A stretch of DNA of 64,000 bases from Microbacterium sp. B35-30 (GTDB lineage: Bacteria; Actinomycetota; Actinomycetes; Actinomycetales; Microbacteriaceae): contig NZ_MWLQ01000017.1 of the NCBI RefSeq assembly GCF_010634855.1, positions 1 through 64,000 of the forward strand, written 5' to 3'. Below, piece after piece: positions 44,251 through 53,117 of this stretch. The translations under genes and the position numbers were made by a program. Below the pieces are notes generated by a model. That model saw only the letters and a list, made by a program, of their open reading frames with translations. It was not told where the DNA came from and ran no database searches. Within the stretch, counting starts at the first letter, position 1. Every line of letters starts with the position of its first letter.

Positions 44251-45564
44251 TCAGCCTCGAGCGAGCTGGTCTTCGATCTCGGCCGTCAACTGAGCGGCCG
44301 CGTCGGCGGGCTCGAGACGGTCGAACAGGACTTCCTCCATGTAGCGGATGACACTGTCGCCGACCGATCCCGATCCGGGCGGTGAGGACGGCGGCACGAA
44401 CGTCACCTCGGGGCCGGTCTCGCTGATGAACTCGACGACCTCCTGTCCGGTGGCGTCCAGCTCGGGCAGGATGACCTCCTGGTTGGCGGTGCTGGCGGGG
44501 ACGCCCAGGCTGACCAGCATCGTCTTCGCGACGCGCGGGTCGTTGCTCAGGAAGTCCACGAGGTCAGCGGCCGCCTCGGGGTGCTCCGTCCGGCTGGAGA
44601 TGCCCCAGAACCAGGAAGGGATGTGGGCGAGTCCGTTCTCCTCGGCCGAGCCGTCCTGCGACGGCGGACGCAGCAGCGCCATGGTGCTTCCCGACGCCGT
44701 CTCAAGGGCGGGGAGCTGGCTCGCGTAGTAGAACGCGAGAGCAGAGCGGTTCGTCAGGAAGCGTCCCTCTTCGAACACCCCCGACATCTCTTCGATGAAC
44801 TCATCCGGGCTCGGCCCGCTCGCCGCGTCGCGGATGTGCTCGAGGTGCTCGAACCACGCGGCGGCGGTGTCGACGTCATAGCCGATCTCGGCCGAGCCGT
44901 CCGCGGCGAACAGCGACTCGCCGTGCTGGCCGAGCCACATCTCCAGCGTCGCGTTGCCGGCCTCGCCGTAGTCGCTGCCGCGCACGTCGCCGCCGAGCTT
45001 GGTGGCGACCGCGTTCGAGACCTCATAGAAGTCGTCCCACGTCCATGTCGAATCGTCGGGCAGCTCTACGCCCGCCTGGGAGAAGAGGTCCTCGTTGGCC
45101 ACCACGGTGTACGCATTCTGCGAGAACGGCAGTCCGAACAGTTCGCCGTCGAGGCTGCCCTGATCGATGGACGCCTCCGGGAAGTCGGAGGTGTCGATCG
45201 TATCGAGCGTGTTCAGGTCCGCCAGCGCACCGCGCCCGCCGTATTGGAACAGGTGCTCCTTGTCGAAGGCGATGACGTCGGGGGCGTCACCGCCAGCGGT
45301 GGTCGTCGCGAGACGGTCCCAGTGTCCGCCGGAATCCGAGTACTCCGCCTCGATCGTGACGCCGGGATTCTCCGCCTCATACTCGTCGATAAGGGAGAGG
45401 AAGTTGTCGTGTCGCTCCTGCGAGCCCCACCACGCCACTCGGAGCGTCACATCCTCACTGCCGGCATCGCCGGAGCTCGTGCTGCATGCCGTCAGTCCGA
45501 GCACCAGCGCGAGGGCGCCCGTGGCGCCGACCGCGGCTCTCGTCCGGCGAGAAGAAGTCGTCAT
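44251..45564 (-). CDS. Carbohydrate ABC transporter substrate-binding lipoprotein
   Basis: This 437-residue family 1 solute-binding protein has signal peptide and lipobox ALVLGLTAC and the typical start TLRVAWWGSQERHDNF. It also has YEAENPGVTIEAEYSDSGG, ALADLNTLD and FFLSNDPRVAKTMLV-like blocks (here AADLVDFLSNDPRVAKTML, about residues 340-358). It captures the sugar substrate outside the membrane for the CUT1 permeases. ATG 45564 has AAGGGAAA upstream. It is the first gene of the minus-strand operon, divergent from the GntR gene. Confidence 0.93.
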   Translation of the reverse strand: MTTSSRRTRAAVGATGALALVLGLTACSTSSGDAGSEDVTLRVAWWGSQERHDNFLSLIDEYEAENPGVTIEAEYSDSGGHWDRLATTTAGGDAPDVIAFDKEHLFQYGGRGALADLNTLDTIDTSDFPEASIDQGSLDGELFGLPFSQNAYTVVANEDLFSQAGVELPDDSTWTWDDFYEVSNAVATKLGGDVRGSDYGEAGNATLEMWLGQHGESLFAADGSAEIGYDVDTAAAWFEHLEHIRDAASGPSPDEFIEEMSGVFEEGRFLTNRSALAFYYASQLPALETASGSTMALLRPPSQDGSAEENGLAHIPSWFWGISSRTEHPEAAADLVDFLSNDPRVAKTMLVSLGVPASTANQEVILPELDATGQEVVEFISETGPEVTFVPPSSPPGSGSVGDSVIRYMEEVLFDRLEPADAAAQLTAEIEDQLARG

Positions 45565-45704
45565 TGAACGTTTCCCTTCACAGTTCCGCTGTGTCCGGGC
45601 ACCCACCGTCGGGTGCCTCACCCGGACCCGTGCGAGGTTGACACGTTTCATCTCTATGGCGAGGTGTCGGCGCGGAATCCGGGGCGGTCAGCACGCTAGC
45701 ATAC

Positions 45705-45793
45705 TGGTATACCAATGCACCAGTATCTTTGATCCCGCCGGCTTGACGCCGCGGACAGCAGCAGGACGTTCGCTCTTGCGAGTTGGTATACCA
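45705..45793. promoter_or_regulatory. Twin GntR operators TGGTATACCA
   Basis: The palindrome TGGTATACCA occurs at 45705-45714 and again at 45784-45793, exactly 79 bp apart. Each has a nearby GCATACT or CCAGTAT half-site. They flank the region between the binding-protein gene and the GntR gene, which is unusually AT-rich. The second site is 18 bp from the GntR start codon, so it is well placed for autoregulation; the first would block the sugar-uptake promoter. Confidence 0.75.
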
Positions 45794-45811
45794 GCATACT
45801 AATATGGCATC

Positions 45812-46540
45812 ATGTCCACCGATGCATCCACCGGCGCGTTCCGAACGCTCACCTTGCAGGAGCCGGCGTCTCGCGGCGACCGCGTACGCGACACCCTGCA
45901 GCAGGCGATTCTGGACGGCATCCTCCCCCAAGGCGCCTCCCTCGTGGAGCGGGATCTGGCCGAGATGCTCGGGGTGTCCAAGACGCCCGTGCGCGAGGCG
46001 CTCAAGCAGCTCCAGTCGAGCGGTCTCGTCGTGGCCAGCTCGTATCAGCGGGTGAGCGTGCGCCGACTCGACGAGGCAACGGTGCGCGCGGTCAACGAAG
46101 CGCGGTTTGCGGTCGAGCCTCAGGCCGTGCAACTCGGGATCGCGCTCCACGGTGCCGGCGAGCAGCCCGCCGCACGACGCGCACTCGAGGCTGCGGAGGC
46201 GCTCCTCGACGGCGGTCAGCCGGCGCAGCTCAGCCTCGCCAATCGCCGCTTCCACCGGGAGTTGTATGCGCTCTGCGGCAACGAGTGGCTGATCAGCTTC
46301 CTCGACAAGCTCCAGGTCCTCGCGACGTTCATCGCGACGGCGGGCTGGCAGGTCGACCCGAAGTTCGCCGGCGAGGCGATGGAGCACTCCTCGATCCTCG
46401 ATGCCGTCGAGGCGGGCGACGCCGAGCGCGCGACGACGCTCCTGCGCTCGCACATCCGCGGCGCGTCCCGTGCTCTGATCTCCTCGTTGGAGCAAGATGG
46501 CGAGGCCTCGGCGCCGGTGGCCCCGGGCGCCGGTTCATAG
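45812..46540 (+). CDS. GntR-family (FCD/FadR subgroup) regulator
   Basis: This 242-residue regulator has an N-terminal winged helix (RGDRVRDTLQQAILDGILPQ, ERDLAEMLGVSKTPVREALK) and a helical FCD ligand-binding domain. The metal-binding-type histidine pattern includes NRRFHRELY and a late RSHIRG. FCD regulators usually sense sugar acids or related carboxylates, which fits the neighbouring enolase-superfamily enzymes. It heads the plus-strand arm, and its TAG stop shares its G with the next gene's GTG start. Confidence 0.93.
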   Translation: MSTDASTGAFRTLTLQEPASRGDRVRDTLQQAILDGILPQGASLVERDLAEMLGVSKTPVREALKQLQSSGLVVASSYQRVSVRRLDEATVRAVNEARFAVEPQAVQLGIALHGAGEQPAARRALEAAEALLDGGQPAQLSLANRRFHRELYALCGNEWLISFLDKLQVLATFIATAGWQVDPKFAGEAMEHSSILDAVEAGDAERATTLLRSHIRGASRALISSLEQDGEASAPVAPGAGS

Positions 46541-47703
46541 TGGGCGGCAGGATCGCCGATGTCCGGCTCACGCCGGTGTCGGCATCGCGGGCGGGGATCG
46601 TCTGCGGGCATGTGATCGTGCAGCTGACGTCCGACGACGGCATCGAGGCAGTCGGAGAGATGTCAGACTTCCAGCATCTGCCGATGTACCACGTCGACGT
46701 GCCGGAGCTCGAGCGCACGCTGCGGGAGCTGCTCCTCGGGCGCGACGTCCGGGACGCCAACACCCTGACGCGTCGGCTCGAAGAGGCATTCCCCTCCTCC
46801 GACTCGCTGTACGACAAGGCCGGGGTGATCCGGTGCGGCGTGGATGTCGCCCTGTGGGATCTGCGTGCGAAGCTGCTCGACGTGAACCTCGCGGAGATGA
46901 TGGGTGGGCGTGTGCGGGACTCCCTCCCCATCGCCTATCCGATCTTCCGCCAGCAGTCCGTCGCAGATGTCGCGGCGAACCTCGCCGTAGTGCGACGGAT
47001 GCTGGAGCGCGGGTTCCACCGCTTCCGCGTGTACGTCGGGCGCAACGCCGACCTCGATCGAGAGTTCCTGCGTTCCGCCCGGGAGGAGTTCGGCGACGCG
47101 ATCGCGATCAAATCCCTCGATTTCTCCAATCTGCTCGACGCCCGCGAGGCGGCGCGGTTCATCGAGTCCACGCGCGATGTCGCCTACGAGTTCGTCGAGG
47201 CGCCGGCACGTGCGGGCGACCATGACGGTCTCCGCTTCGTGCGTGAGCGCACGCTCGTTCCGGTGAGCGAGCACGCCACCAGCCCGCGCGCAGCGTTGCA
47301 GCTCGCCTCGGACGGCGCCGTCGACGTCCTCAACGTCGGGCTGTTCGTCCTGGGGGGCATCACGCCGGCACTCCGCGTGCTCGCGATCGCCCAGGCCGCC
47401 GGCCTGCCAGTGGTGATCGGCACGACGCAGGAACTGTCCATCGGCACGTCGGCGGGTGCGCTCGTGGGTGTGTCGACCGCCGCTGATGTGCTGGCGAGCG
47501 ACCCGGTCGGTCCGCTGCTGTATCAGCGCGACGTGGTCGCGACACCGCTCGAGTTCCGCGACTCCGCGCTGATCGCACCGACGGGACCTGGGCTGGGTAT
47601 GGCCGTCTCCCCCGAGCTGCTGAAGGCGGCCACCGATCCGCTCCGCTGGGGTGCCGCCGACACGACCTCCGTGGTCGACCGAGCAGGGAGCCTCACGAAA
47701 TGA
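46540..47703 (+). CDS. Enolase-superfamily protein with altered active site
   Basis: This 387-residue protein has the muconate-lactonizing/mandelate racemase fold: a capping domain with IRCGVDVALWDLRAKLLDVN and a barrel with YEFVEAPAR. The catalytic K-x-K position reads HRFRVYVGRN, so both lysines are replaced. The metal-ligand region reads SLDFSN and the later ligand VSEHA. The active site is therefore not canonical. It might be a racemase or dehydratase with shifted chemistry, or inactive. A GTG start at 46540 overlaps the GntR stop. It overlaps the SDR gene by 4 bp. Confidence 0.8.
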   Translation: MGGRIADVRLTPVSASRAGIVCGHVIVQLTSDDGIEAVGEMSDFQHLPMYHVDVPELERTLRELLLGRDVRDANTLTRRLEEAFPSSDSLYDKAGVIRCGVDVALWDLRAKLLDVNLAEMMGGRVRDSLPIAYPIFRQQSVADVAANLAVVRRMLERGFHRFRVYVGRNADLDREFLRSAREEFGDAIAIKSLDFSNLLDAREAARFIESTRDVAYEFVEAPARAGDHDGLRFVRERTLVPVSEHATSPRAALQLASDGAVDVLNVGLFVLGGITPALRVLAIAQAAGLPVVIGTTQELSIGTSAGALVGVSTAADVLASDPVGPLLYQRDVVATPLEFRDSALIAPTGPGLGMAVSPELLKAATDPLRWGAADTTSVVDRAGSLTK

Positions 47704-48512
47704 CCGCCGGCAGCGAGTACTGGAGCGGGCGCGTCGTTCTGGTGACAGGAGGAAGCCGCAACATCGGCCGCGCGATCTCGCGGCGGTTCGCCGCGGACGG
47801 CGCCCGCGTCGTGGTCAACGGCGTGGTTGCCGGTGAGGCCGAGCAGGCGGCCGCGGAGATGGTGGATGCCGGACTCGACGCCGTCGGGTGGGACGCCGAC
47901 GTGTCGGACCCGGCTGCCGTCGACGCCATGTTCGCCGACGTGGCAGAACGGTTCGGCCGCCTCGACGTGCTCGTGAACAACGCTGCGGTCACGATGCAGG
48001 GACGCGTGCCGTTCGAACGGCTGACCATCGACGACTGGGACCGGATCTTCGCCGTGAATGCGCGAGGCACCTTCCTCTGCTCCGCGGCGGCCGCGCCGCT
48101 GCTGCGGGCGCATGGCGGGTCGATCGTCAACATCTCGTCGATCGGCGCCTCGAAGGCGCACCGATCAGCCGTTCCCTACGACGCGACGAAGGGGGCGATC
48201 GAATCGTTCACCCGCGCGCTGGCGCTGGAATGCGCACCCGATGGCGTCCGCGTGAACGCCGTCGCACCGGGTGCGATCTCGAACGACCGCTACGAGAACC
48301 TGCCGCAGGACGTCCAGCAGACGGAGGTGAAGTCGATCCCCCTCGGGCGCGCCGGCACCGGCGCCGAGATCGCCGCCGCCGTGTCGTTCCTCGCCTCCGA
48401 CCAGGCGTCTTACATCACCGGTCACGTGCTGACGATCGACGGCGGCCTCACCGCCCAGGCGCGACAGGCGTCATCCGAGATCATCATCGACGCGGGCGGA
48501 GCCGAACAATGA
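47700..48512 (+). CDS. Short-chain dehydrogenase/reductase
   Basis: This 270-residue classical SDR has TGGSRNIGRAI (cofactor), NNAAV, catalytic Ser in NISSIGAS and Tyr-Lys in YDATKGA, and the C-terminal ITGHVLTIDGGLTAQ. Basic residues after the glycine motif are few, so NAD or NADP preference is not clear. It probably oxidises or reduces a sugar or sugar acid made in this pathway. It is translationally coupled on both sides (ATGA overlaps). Confidence 0.94.
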   Translation: MTAGSEYWSGRVVLVTGGSRNIGRAISRRFAADGARVVVNGVVAGEAEQAAAEMVDAGLDAVGWDADVSDPAAVDAMFADVAERFGRLDVLVNNAAVTMQGRVPFERLTIDDWDRIFAVNARGTFLCSAAAAPLLRAHGGSIVNISSIGASKAHRSAVPYDATKGAIESFTRALALECAPDGVRVNAVAPGAISNDRYENLPQDVQQTEVKSIPLGRAGTGAEIAAAVSFLASDQASYITGHVLTIDGGLTAQARQASSEIIIDAGGAEQ

Positions 48513-49444
48513 CCTCACCAGAAGCCCCCACTGCGCACGCGCGCGAGCGCCTCACCGGCGTCACCGCCGTGCTGGTGACGCCCTACCGCGACGGACGCGT
48601 GGACGAACAGTTCACCGAGAGACTCGCGGGCGATGTGGCGAGCTCCGGCGTGCACGCCATCGCCGCGCTCGGCAACACGGCTGAGGTCTTCCAGCTCACC
48701 CGCAACGAGCAGCGCGCCTACCTGCGCGCGGTCTCCCGCGCGCACGGGCCGGCCCTTCGCATCGCCGGCTTCGCGGGTGCCGCGCGCTCGGTGCTCGACG
48801 AGATCGACTACGCCGCGAGCCTCGGCTACGACGCAGCCATGCTTCACGAGCCCGCTGACCCTTTCGGCGACAGTGAGGGAGTGCTGACCTACTACCTATC
48901 GATCGCGTCCCGCGCCGCCCTGCCGGTCGTCCTCTATCTGCGCTCCCCGCGTCTGGAATTCGAGTCCCTGCGCGCGGTGGCCGCCGAGCCGACGATCATC
49001 GGCGTCAAATACGCCCGCGCTGACATCGACACGCTCGCCCGTGTCCTGCACACGGAGTCCGCCGACGCGTGCACATGGGTCAACGGCGCTGCAGAGCTGC
49101 GCGCCGGAGACTTCTTCGACCTCGGCCTGACCGGCTTCACCTCGGGCATCGCGAACGTCCGGCCGGATCTCGCGCTCGCGGTGCATCGCGCGCTGGTCGA
49201 CGGTGACCGCGCCGCGCTGGACGATGCGGTGCGGCTCGTGGCTCCCGTCGAGCGGATCCGGGCCGCCGGCAACGGCAAGTTCAACGTCGCTGTGCTCAAG
49301 GAGCTGTTCCGCGCCCAGGGCACCAACGTGGGAGAGGTGCGCCCGCCGCACTCCCCGCTCTCCGCCGAAGCCGCGGCGGACCTGCGTTCCGCGATCCTGT
49401 CCTGGCCCGAGACGTCACCCGTCCGTGCGGCGCTGCTGCAATGA
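48509..49444 (+). CDS. DapA/NAL-superfamily aldolase or dehydratase
   Basis: This 311-residue class I lyase has the Schiff-base lysine in IIGVKYARADI, a YLRSP motif at the position of the catalytic tyrosine and LGNTAEVFQLT where the family has G-T-T-G-E. In sugar-acid loci these enzymes are often 5-dehydro-4-deoxyglucarate dehydratases or KDG aldolases. With an enolase-type dehydratase and an SDR in the same regulon, such a role fits. It is the last gene of the plus-strand operon. Confidence 0.9.
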   Translation: MTSPEAPTAHARERLTGVTAVLVTPYRDGRVDEQFTERLAGDVASSGVHAIAALGNTAEVFQLTRNEQRAYLRAVSRAHGPALRIAGFAGAARSVLDEIDYAASLGYDAAMLHEPADPFGDSEGVLTYYLSIASRAALPVVLYLRSPRLEFESLRAVAAEPTIIGVKYARADIDTLARVLHTESADACTWVNGAAELRAGDFFDLGLTGFTSGIANVRPDLALAVHRALVDGDRAALDDAVRLVAPVERIRAAGNGKFNVAVLKELFRAQGTNVGEVRPPHSPLSAEAAADLRSAILSWPETSPVRAALLQ

Positions 49445-49558
49445 TGACTTCGATGGGACGGATGCCGCGGCCGCCGCGTGCGTCACATCACGACGCATAG
49501 CGAAACCATCGTTCACGCTCATCCGCAAGCAATGCGCGTCGGGATAGCGTGGTGTCAT

Positions 49559-49634
49559 CGCGGCGATCCGGGCGGTCCCGGGCTCCGGTTCATACCCGGC
49601 AGCGTTGCGGGTTCGACTCCCGCCGTCGCGTCCA
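49559..49634 (+). tRNA. tRNA-like sequence with CAT in the anticodon position, irregular
   Basis: The 3' half is a good tRNA end: T-arm GCGGG-TTCGACT-CCCGC, acceptor strand CGTCGCG, discriminator T and CCA. The 5' acceptor CGCGGCG pairs over 7 bp (one G-U) and TTCATAC sits in a 7-nt loop. But U8, A14 and a normal D-loop are missing, so it may be an atypical or decayed tRNA, possibly Met-like. A TAGCGT -10-like element lies at 49545-49550. It borders the integrase gene and probably marks an attachment site. Confidence 0.45.
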
Positions 49635-49640
49635 CTCCTG

Positions 49641-49681
49641 AAGGGTCCTGATCCCAGTGTTTTCACGGGATCGGGACCCTT
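49641..49681. terminator. Stem-loop terminator after the tRNA-like sequence
   Basis: AAGGGTCCTGATCCC (49641-49655) and GGGATCGGGACCCTT (49667-49681) form a 15-bp stem with one G-U pair and an 11-nt loop. It ends transcription of the tRNA-like gene and of the integrase gene, whose stop codon begins at its edge. Confidence 0.8.
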
Positions 49682-50861
49682 CAATCTTCGTCTAATTGGG
49701 GTTGTGGACGCGGTTTGGACACAATGGCCGCCGTACGGGCTTGGTCGAGGGCGGCCGAGACGGCGTCCACATCGTCGTCGAAGAGGTCGGCGTAGACGTC
49801 GAGCGTCATCGCTGCCGAAGCGTGTCCGAGCATTCGCTGGACCGCCTTGGCGTTCGCTCCCGACGCGATCGCGAGGGACGCCGCGGTGTGTCGCAGATCG
49901 TGCACCGTCATCCGGGGTAGACCGGCGTCGGTGAGTGCGCGCATGAACCAGGATCGTGATGCACCGGACGATCGAGGGCGTTGGATGTAGACCTGTCCGT
50001 CGCCGAAGAGGAGATCACCGGGCCCCTGCCCGCGGCAAGGCTCTTGAGGGGCTCCGCCAGGAAGTTCGGGAACCCGACGGAGCGCAGTTCGTGGGTCTTC
50101 GGTGACCCGACGTGCAGCTCGGATCCGACCCGCACGGCATTCTCATTGACTGAGAGGCGGCGACGTTCTAGATCGAGATCACGAACGCGGAGCGCGGAGA
50201 GTTCTCCCCAGCGCAGGCCCGTGTAGGCAGCGACGTAGACGACGCTCGCGTAGGTCGAGCCGGCTGCGCGGGCGAGCCTGCCGACCTCTTCGTGACTTAG
50301 GTACACGTGGCGCTTCTTGCCCTTCCGCGGAAGGTCGACACCGCGAGCCGGATTGCGCGGGATGCGCCGGTCCTTCACTGCCACATCGAGGACGGCCGCG
50401 AGAACGCCGTAGGCACGAATCACGACGGTTGCGCTCTTCGGGCGGTTGCCCTGTTCGGCCGTCCTGGCGTGGTACCGACGTACGGTGTGCGCCGTCCCCC
50501 TGCTCACTTCCGTGATCCACTTCTGCACGTCGGAATGCGCGATCGCGCCCAGCTGCACTGCACCCCATCGAGGCTCCACGTAGACACGCCACGCGTCGTC
50601 CAGCAGCTTGTAGCTCGACGGCTTCAGCTTCATCCGCTTTACTTCCAGCCAGTCCGGCGCCAGCTCGCCCACAGTCACACGAGAGCTCGCCGGATCAATG
50701 AAGTCGCCCGTCAGCATCTGCGATTCGACAGAGATCAGGTAGCGCTCGGCCTCGCGTTTCGTTCGGAAGCCGCGCTTCGCAGCCTGACGATGATCAGGCC
50801 GCCGATATCGCACGCGATAGCGACGACCGGACGCTGTGTCGTACGGCTCTATGCTTCCCAC
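49681..50861 (-). pseudogene. int: Phage-type tyrosine integrase, frameshifted
   Basis: This is a tyrosine recombinase of the actinophage/ICE type, with an arm-binding domain (GRRYRVRYRRPDHRQ), a core-binding domain and a catalytic domain. The first 270 or so residues run in one frame, including the catalytic Arg in YTGLRWGEL. From GDLLFGDG on, the protein continues in another frame with HDLRHT, MLGHAS and the nucleophile Tyr in VYADLF. The break is at 50020-50026 in a GGGCCCC run, and one extra base would restore it. GTG start at 50861. It points toward the tRNA-like sequence, the usual layout for tRNA-integrating elements. Confidence 0.88.
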
Positions 50862-51194
50862 GGTCCACCCCGATGGTTGATTTCAGGCTAGATCTCTCGC
50901 ACTACTTGCAGATCCATTCTGCCATTCAACATATACGGATCGGTGGCGCCGATGGTGGATCCTCGTCGAGTAGAGAACTCTGGAATGACATTGACCCGAA
51001 GCGGAGACGGGGCCTGGTCGCCGCGCTCGATTGGCGTGCGATGACCGCGCCACCCACCGGGCGGGCTATTCGAGCAAGGGCGACCTCGACGTCCGGGTTC
51101 GAATCGGCGCCCAACGCAGGCGGGCCTGCCGCCCAACGCACGCACGATGAGTGACCGGCTGCCGGGCGGCGCCAGGGGTGTCGCGCATTCTCGG
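50862..51194. other. 333-bp gap, no supported gene
   Basis: The region upstream of the integrase contains an AT-rich stretch (50880-50945) likely to hold its promoter. No coding sequence with sensible composition or ribosome site is seen on either strand. Confidence 0.5.
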
Positions 51195-51596
51195 CTACGC
51201 GTCACGCGCCTTTTTGGCGGCCTCGAAGACTGCCCAGATTCGCTCGGCTTCAGCGATGAAGTCGACCTCCGAACGCTTCACACTCGCAAGCCGGTCGCGT
51301 GCTTCGGCGAGACCTTTCGCTCCCTGCGTCGTCAGTCGACTCGCGGCCTTGATGGTCTCCACGGTCGGCGTGGACCCACGGAGGGCAAGGAGCCAGGCGT
51401 CGCGTTGCTGTCTAACGCTTACAACACTGATCCCTGCCCGTGAGCCGAATTCCGTTGCCAGTCCAACCATCACCTCGCCGGATGCGTCACCAATTGCTTC
51501 ATAGACGATTCGACACCGTTTGTACCGGAGCACGTCCTCATCGCGGCCGGCCGCGACCCACGCTTCCGCCGCTCTGCTGATCTCGTCGATGTCCAC
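51195..51596 (-). CDS. Hypothetical helical protein, 133 residues
   Basis: I do not recognise this protein. It is predicted helical, with a central ISVVSVRQQRDAWLLALRGS stretch and a Lys/Ala-rich end. A GTG start at 51596 (VDIDEISRAAEAWVAAG) has GAGAGG about 9 nt upstream. No signal peptide or membrane helix. It lies between the integrase and the small SKAS-rich protein in the island. Confidence 0.55.
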   Translation of the reverse strand: MDIDEISRAAEAWVAAGRDEDVLRYKRCRIVYEAIGDASGEVMVGLATEFGSRAGISVVSVRQQRDAWLLALRGSTPTVETIKAASRLTTQGAKGLAEARDRLASVKRSEVDFIAEAERIWAVFEAAKKARDA

Positions 51597-51943
51597 TACG
51601 TTCAACCTCTCGCGAATACCAGCCCGCACCGCTCTCTGCCGCCGTCACGACGATCGCCCGCGAGCGCAACCGGGACCCTTCGTAAGTCAGCGCCGCACCA
51701 CAATCTTGCACAACGCGCTGCGCTCGGGCGTCCGAACGATCCTCACTCCCAGCGCCGACATGAAGGACATGCGATCGTTGCGCACCCCGCGAGCGAGACG
51801 CTTGCTAATAGCTTCGCAATCTACGTGCGATGATCGACCCGATTGCGCTCGGTGCCCGACCGCTGAGCGACCAGGTTGGGGCAGTTGACGGGGGTGGTCA
51901 CAGCGGAGGAGGCCGACGGCAACGCCGTCGACCCCCTCGATGC
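51597..51943. other. 347-bp gap, no supported gene
   Basis: Nothing convincing is seen. A long minus-strand open frame crosses it but has poor protein character outside its last 30 codons. An AT-richer patch at 51800-51830 could hold a promoter. Confidence 0.4.
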
Positions 51944-52075
51944 TTAGCCCTTGCCGAGCGTCGAGCCCGCCTTCGACTTGGCCGGCTTGCTCGACGAGTT
52001 GGACGCGAGCGTCCGTCCCGCCTTGCTCAGCGAGGCCTTCGAGGGCTTGGACGACCGTGACGATGACTTCGCCAT
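51944..52075 (-). CDS. Small Ser/Lys-rich protein, 43 residues
   Basis: The reading frame encodes MAKSSSRSSKPSKASLSKAG followed by a second similar half, RTLASNSSSKPAKSKAGSTLGKG (given here only to show its Ser-Lys-Ala repeats, by position 21-43). It is strongly basic with two imperfect repeats of S-K-A/P-x-K. ATG 52075 has AAGGAG 8 nt upstream, a perfect arrangement. It resembles a family of short basic Ser/Lys-rich proteins that turn up in accessory DNA; function unknown. A nucleic-acid-binding role is possible. Confidence 0.65.
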   Translation of the reverse strand: MAKSSSRSSKPSKASLSKAGRTLASNSSSKPAKSKAGSTLGKG

Positions 52076-52183
52076 GATGCACTCCTTCTCTGTTGCCGAG
52101 AAGCAGATCACCCGACCGGACTTGAGCCCACTCGTGCAGAGACCACGGAGCCTCTAGAGTCAAGGAGTCGACCAGACACCTCA

Positions 52184-52232
52184 GCCCCGACCTGCTGCGC
52201 CTAGAGCCCGTCTCTGAACTGCCGGTCGGGGC
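52184..52232. terminator. Possible stem-loop GCCCCGACC/GGTCGGGGC
   Basis: Nine-bp perfect arms at 52184-52192 and 52224-52232 with a 31-nt loop, upstream of the plus-strand gene at 52335. Could be a terminator or chance. Confidence 0.3.
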
Positions 52233-52334
52233 TCCTTCGTGCGATCCACACTCTACAGCGCGCCTGCGACGAAAAAGTAGACACGCGGGTGATTCCACGA
52301 ACACGAATACTGGCTGTGGGTGTACTCTGATCCC

Positions 52335-53117
52335 GTGATCACCCGCCAACGCGCCCTCGATGTCCTCCAGGCTAACGATGTCGCACGCGGCATCGCATGG
52401 GCCTTCAACTCCGCCTGTGAGCAGGCGCTCGACGACCTCACCCGCGGCAACGGGTACGGAGCACTCACCGCCGGGGTCGGTAGGTATGAACTCATCGCCG
52501 ACCGCCTCGACCGTGTCTTCTCCTGTGGAGAGTATGAAGTCGCCGAAGGCATGGAGTCGGTCGGCCTCGATGTCCTCTACGAGGGACTGAGCGAGCGGGC
52601 GCGTCTCACGATGCCCGTGATGCCCGCCGGAACGGTGACCCGCTCGAACTTCCGCGGCAGCAACGGCTGGACGGTTGGCGGGTTCCGATTCATCACTCAC
52701 TCGTTCTCGCGAGGTCAGATCGCAGGGATCGACTGGACGAAGGCTAGCCCGACGCTTCAGGCGGTTGCCCGCCAGAGGCCCGACGAGACGGAACTTCTGA
52801 CGCTGCTCGACGTGATGCTCGACATCGAGCAGCGCAACGATCTCGCTTCTCAGGATGACCTTCCGACGGTGCCCATGCCCACGCTCGTCCTGGTGCATGC
52901 CTTGGACCGCGAGACAGCCGAACGCGAACTCGCCATCGGTCACGCCCGCTACAACGACGACCTCGGGGGACCGTGGCACTGGCATGAGCATCTGTTGAGC
53001 GGACCGGAGCCCGACCAGGCCGGCCGTGTGGTCCCCGACGCTCCCGCGCCGACGCAGCAGGAACCGGACGTCACCGTGCGCCTGCGCAAGAAGGATGAAG
53101 CGGAGGACGCAGGTTGA
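52335..53117 (+). CDS. Hypothetical partner of the XRE-ImmA/IrrE protease
   Basis: This 260-residue protein matches no family I recognise. It begins VITRQRALDVLQANDVARGI, has a central MPAGTVTRSNFRGSNGWTVG segment and a His-rich patch (GGPWHWHEHLL) near residue 230, then a charged tail. The GTG start is 6 nt after a TACTCT -10-like hexamer (52323-52328), suggesting a leaderless message; GTG 52320 is less likely. Its stop overlaps the TTG start of the protease gene (TTGA), so the two are coupled. A toxin or substrate role is possible. Confidence 0.7.
   Translation: MITRQRALDVLQANDVARGIAWAFNSACEQALDDLTRGNGYGALTAGVGRYELIADRLDRVFSCGEYEVAEGMESVGLDVLYEGLSERARLTMPVMPAGTVTRSNFRGSNGWTVGGFRFITHSFSRGQIAGIDWTKASPTLQAVARQRPDETELLTLLDVMLDIEQRNDLASQDDLPTVPMPTLVLVHALDRETAERELAIGHARYNDDLGGPWHWHEHLLSGPEPDQAGRVVPDAPAPTQQEPDVTVRLRKKDEAEDAG

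Noticed and set aside
51085..51110. GTCCGGGTTCGAATCGG resembling a tRNA T-arm
   Set aside because: The stem does not pair beyond a few bases and no acceptor or anticodon arm is present.
50888..51205. Minus-strand frame near the integrase
   Set aside because: Pro/Arg-rich with no start signal; looks like non-coding DNA.
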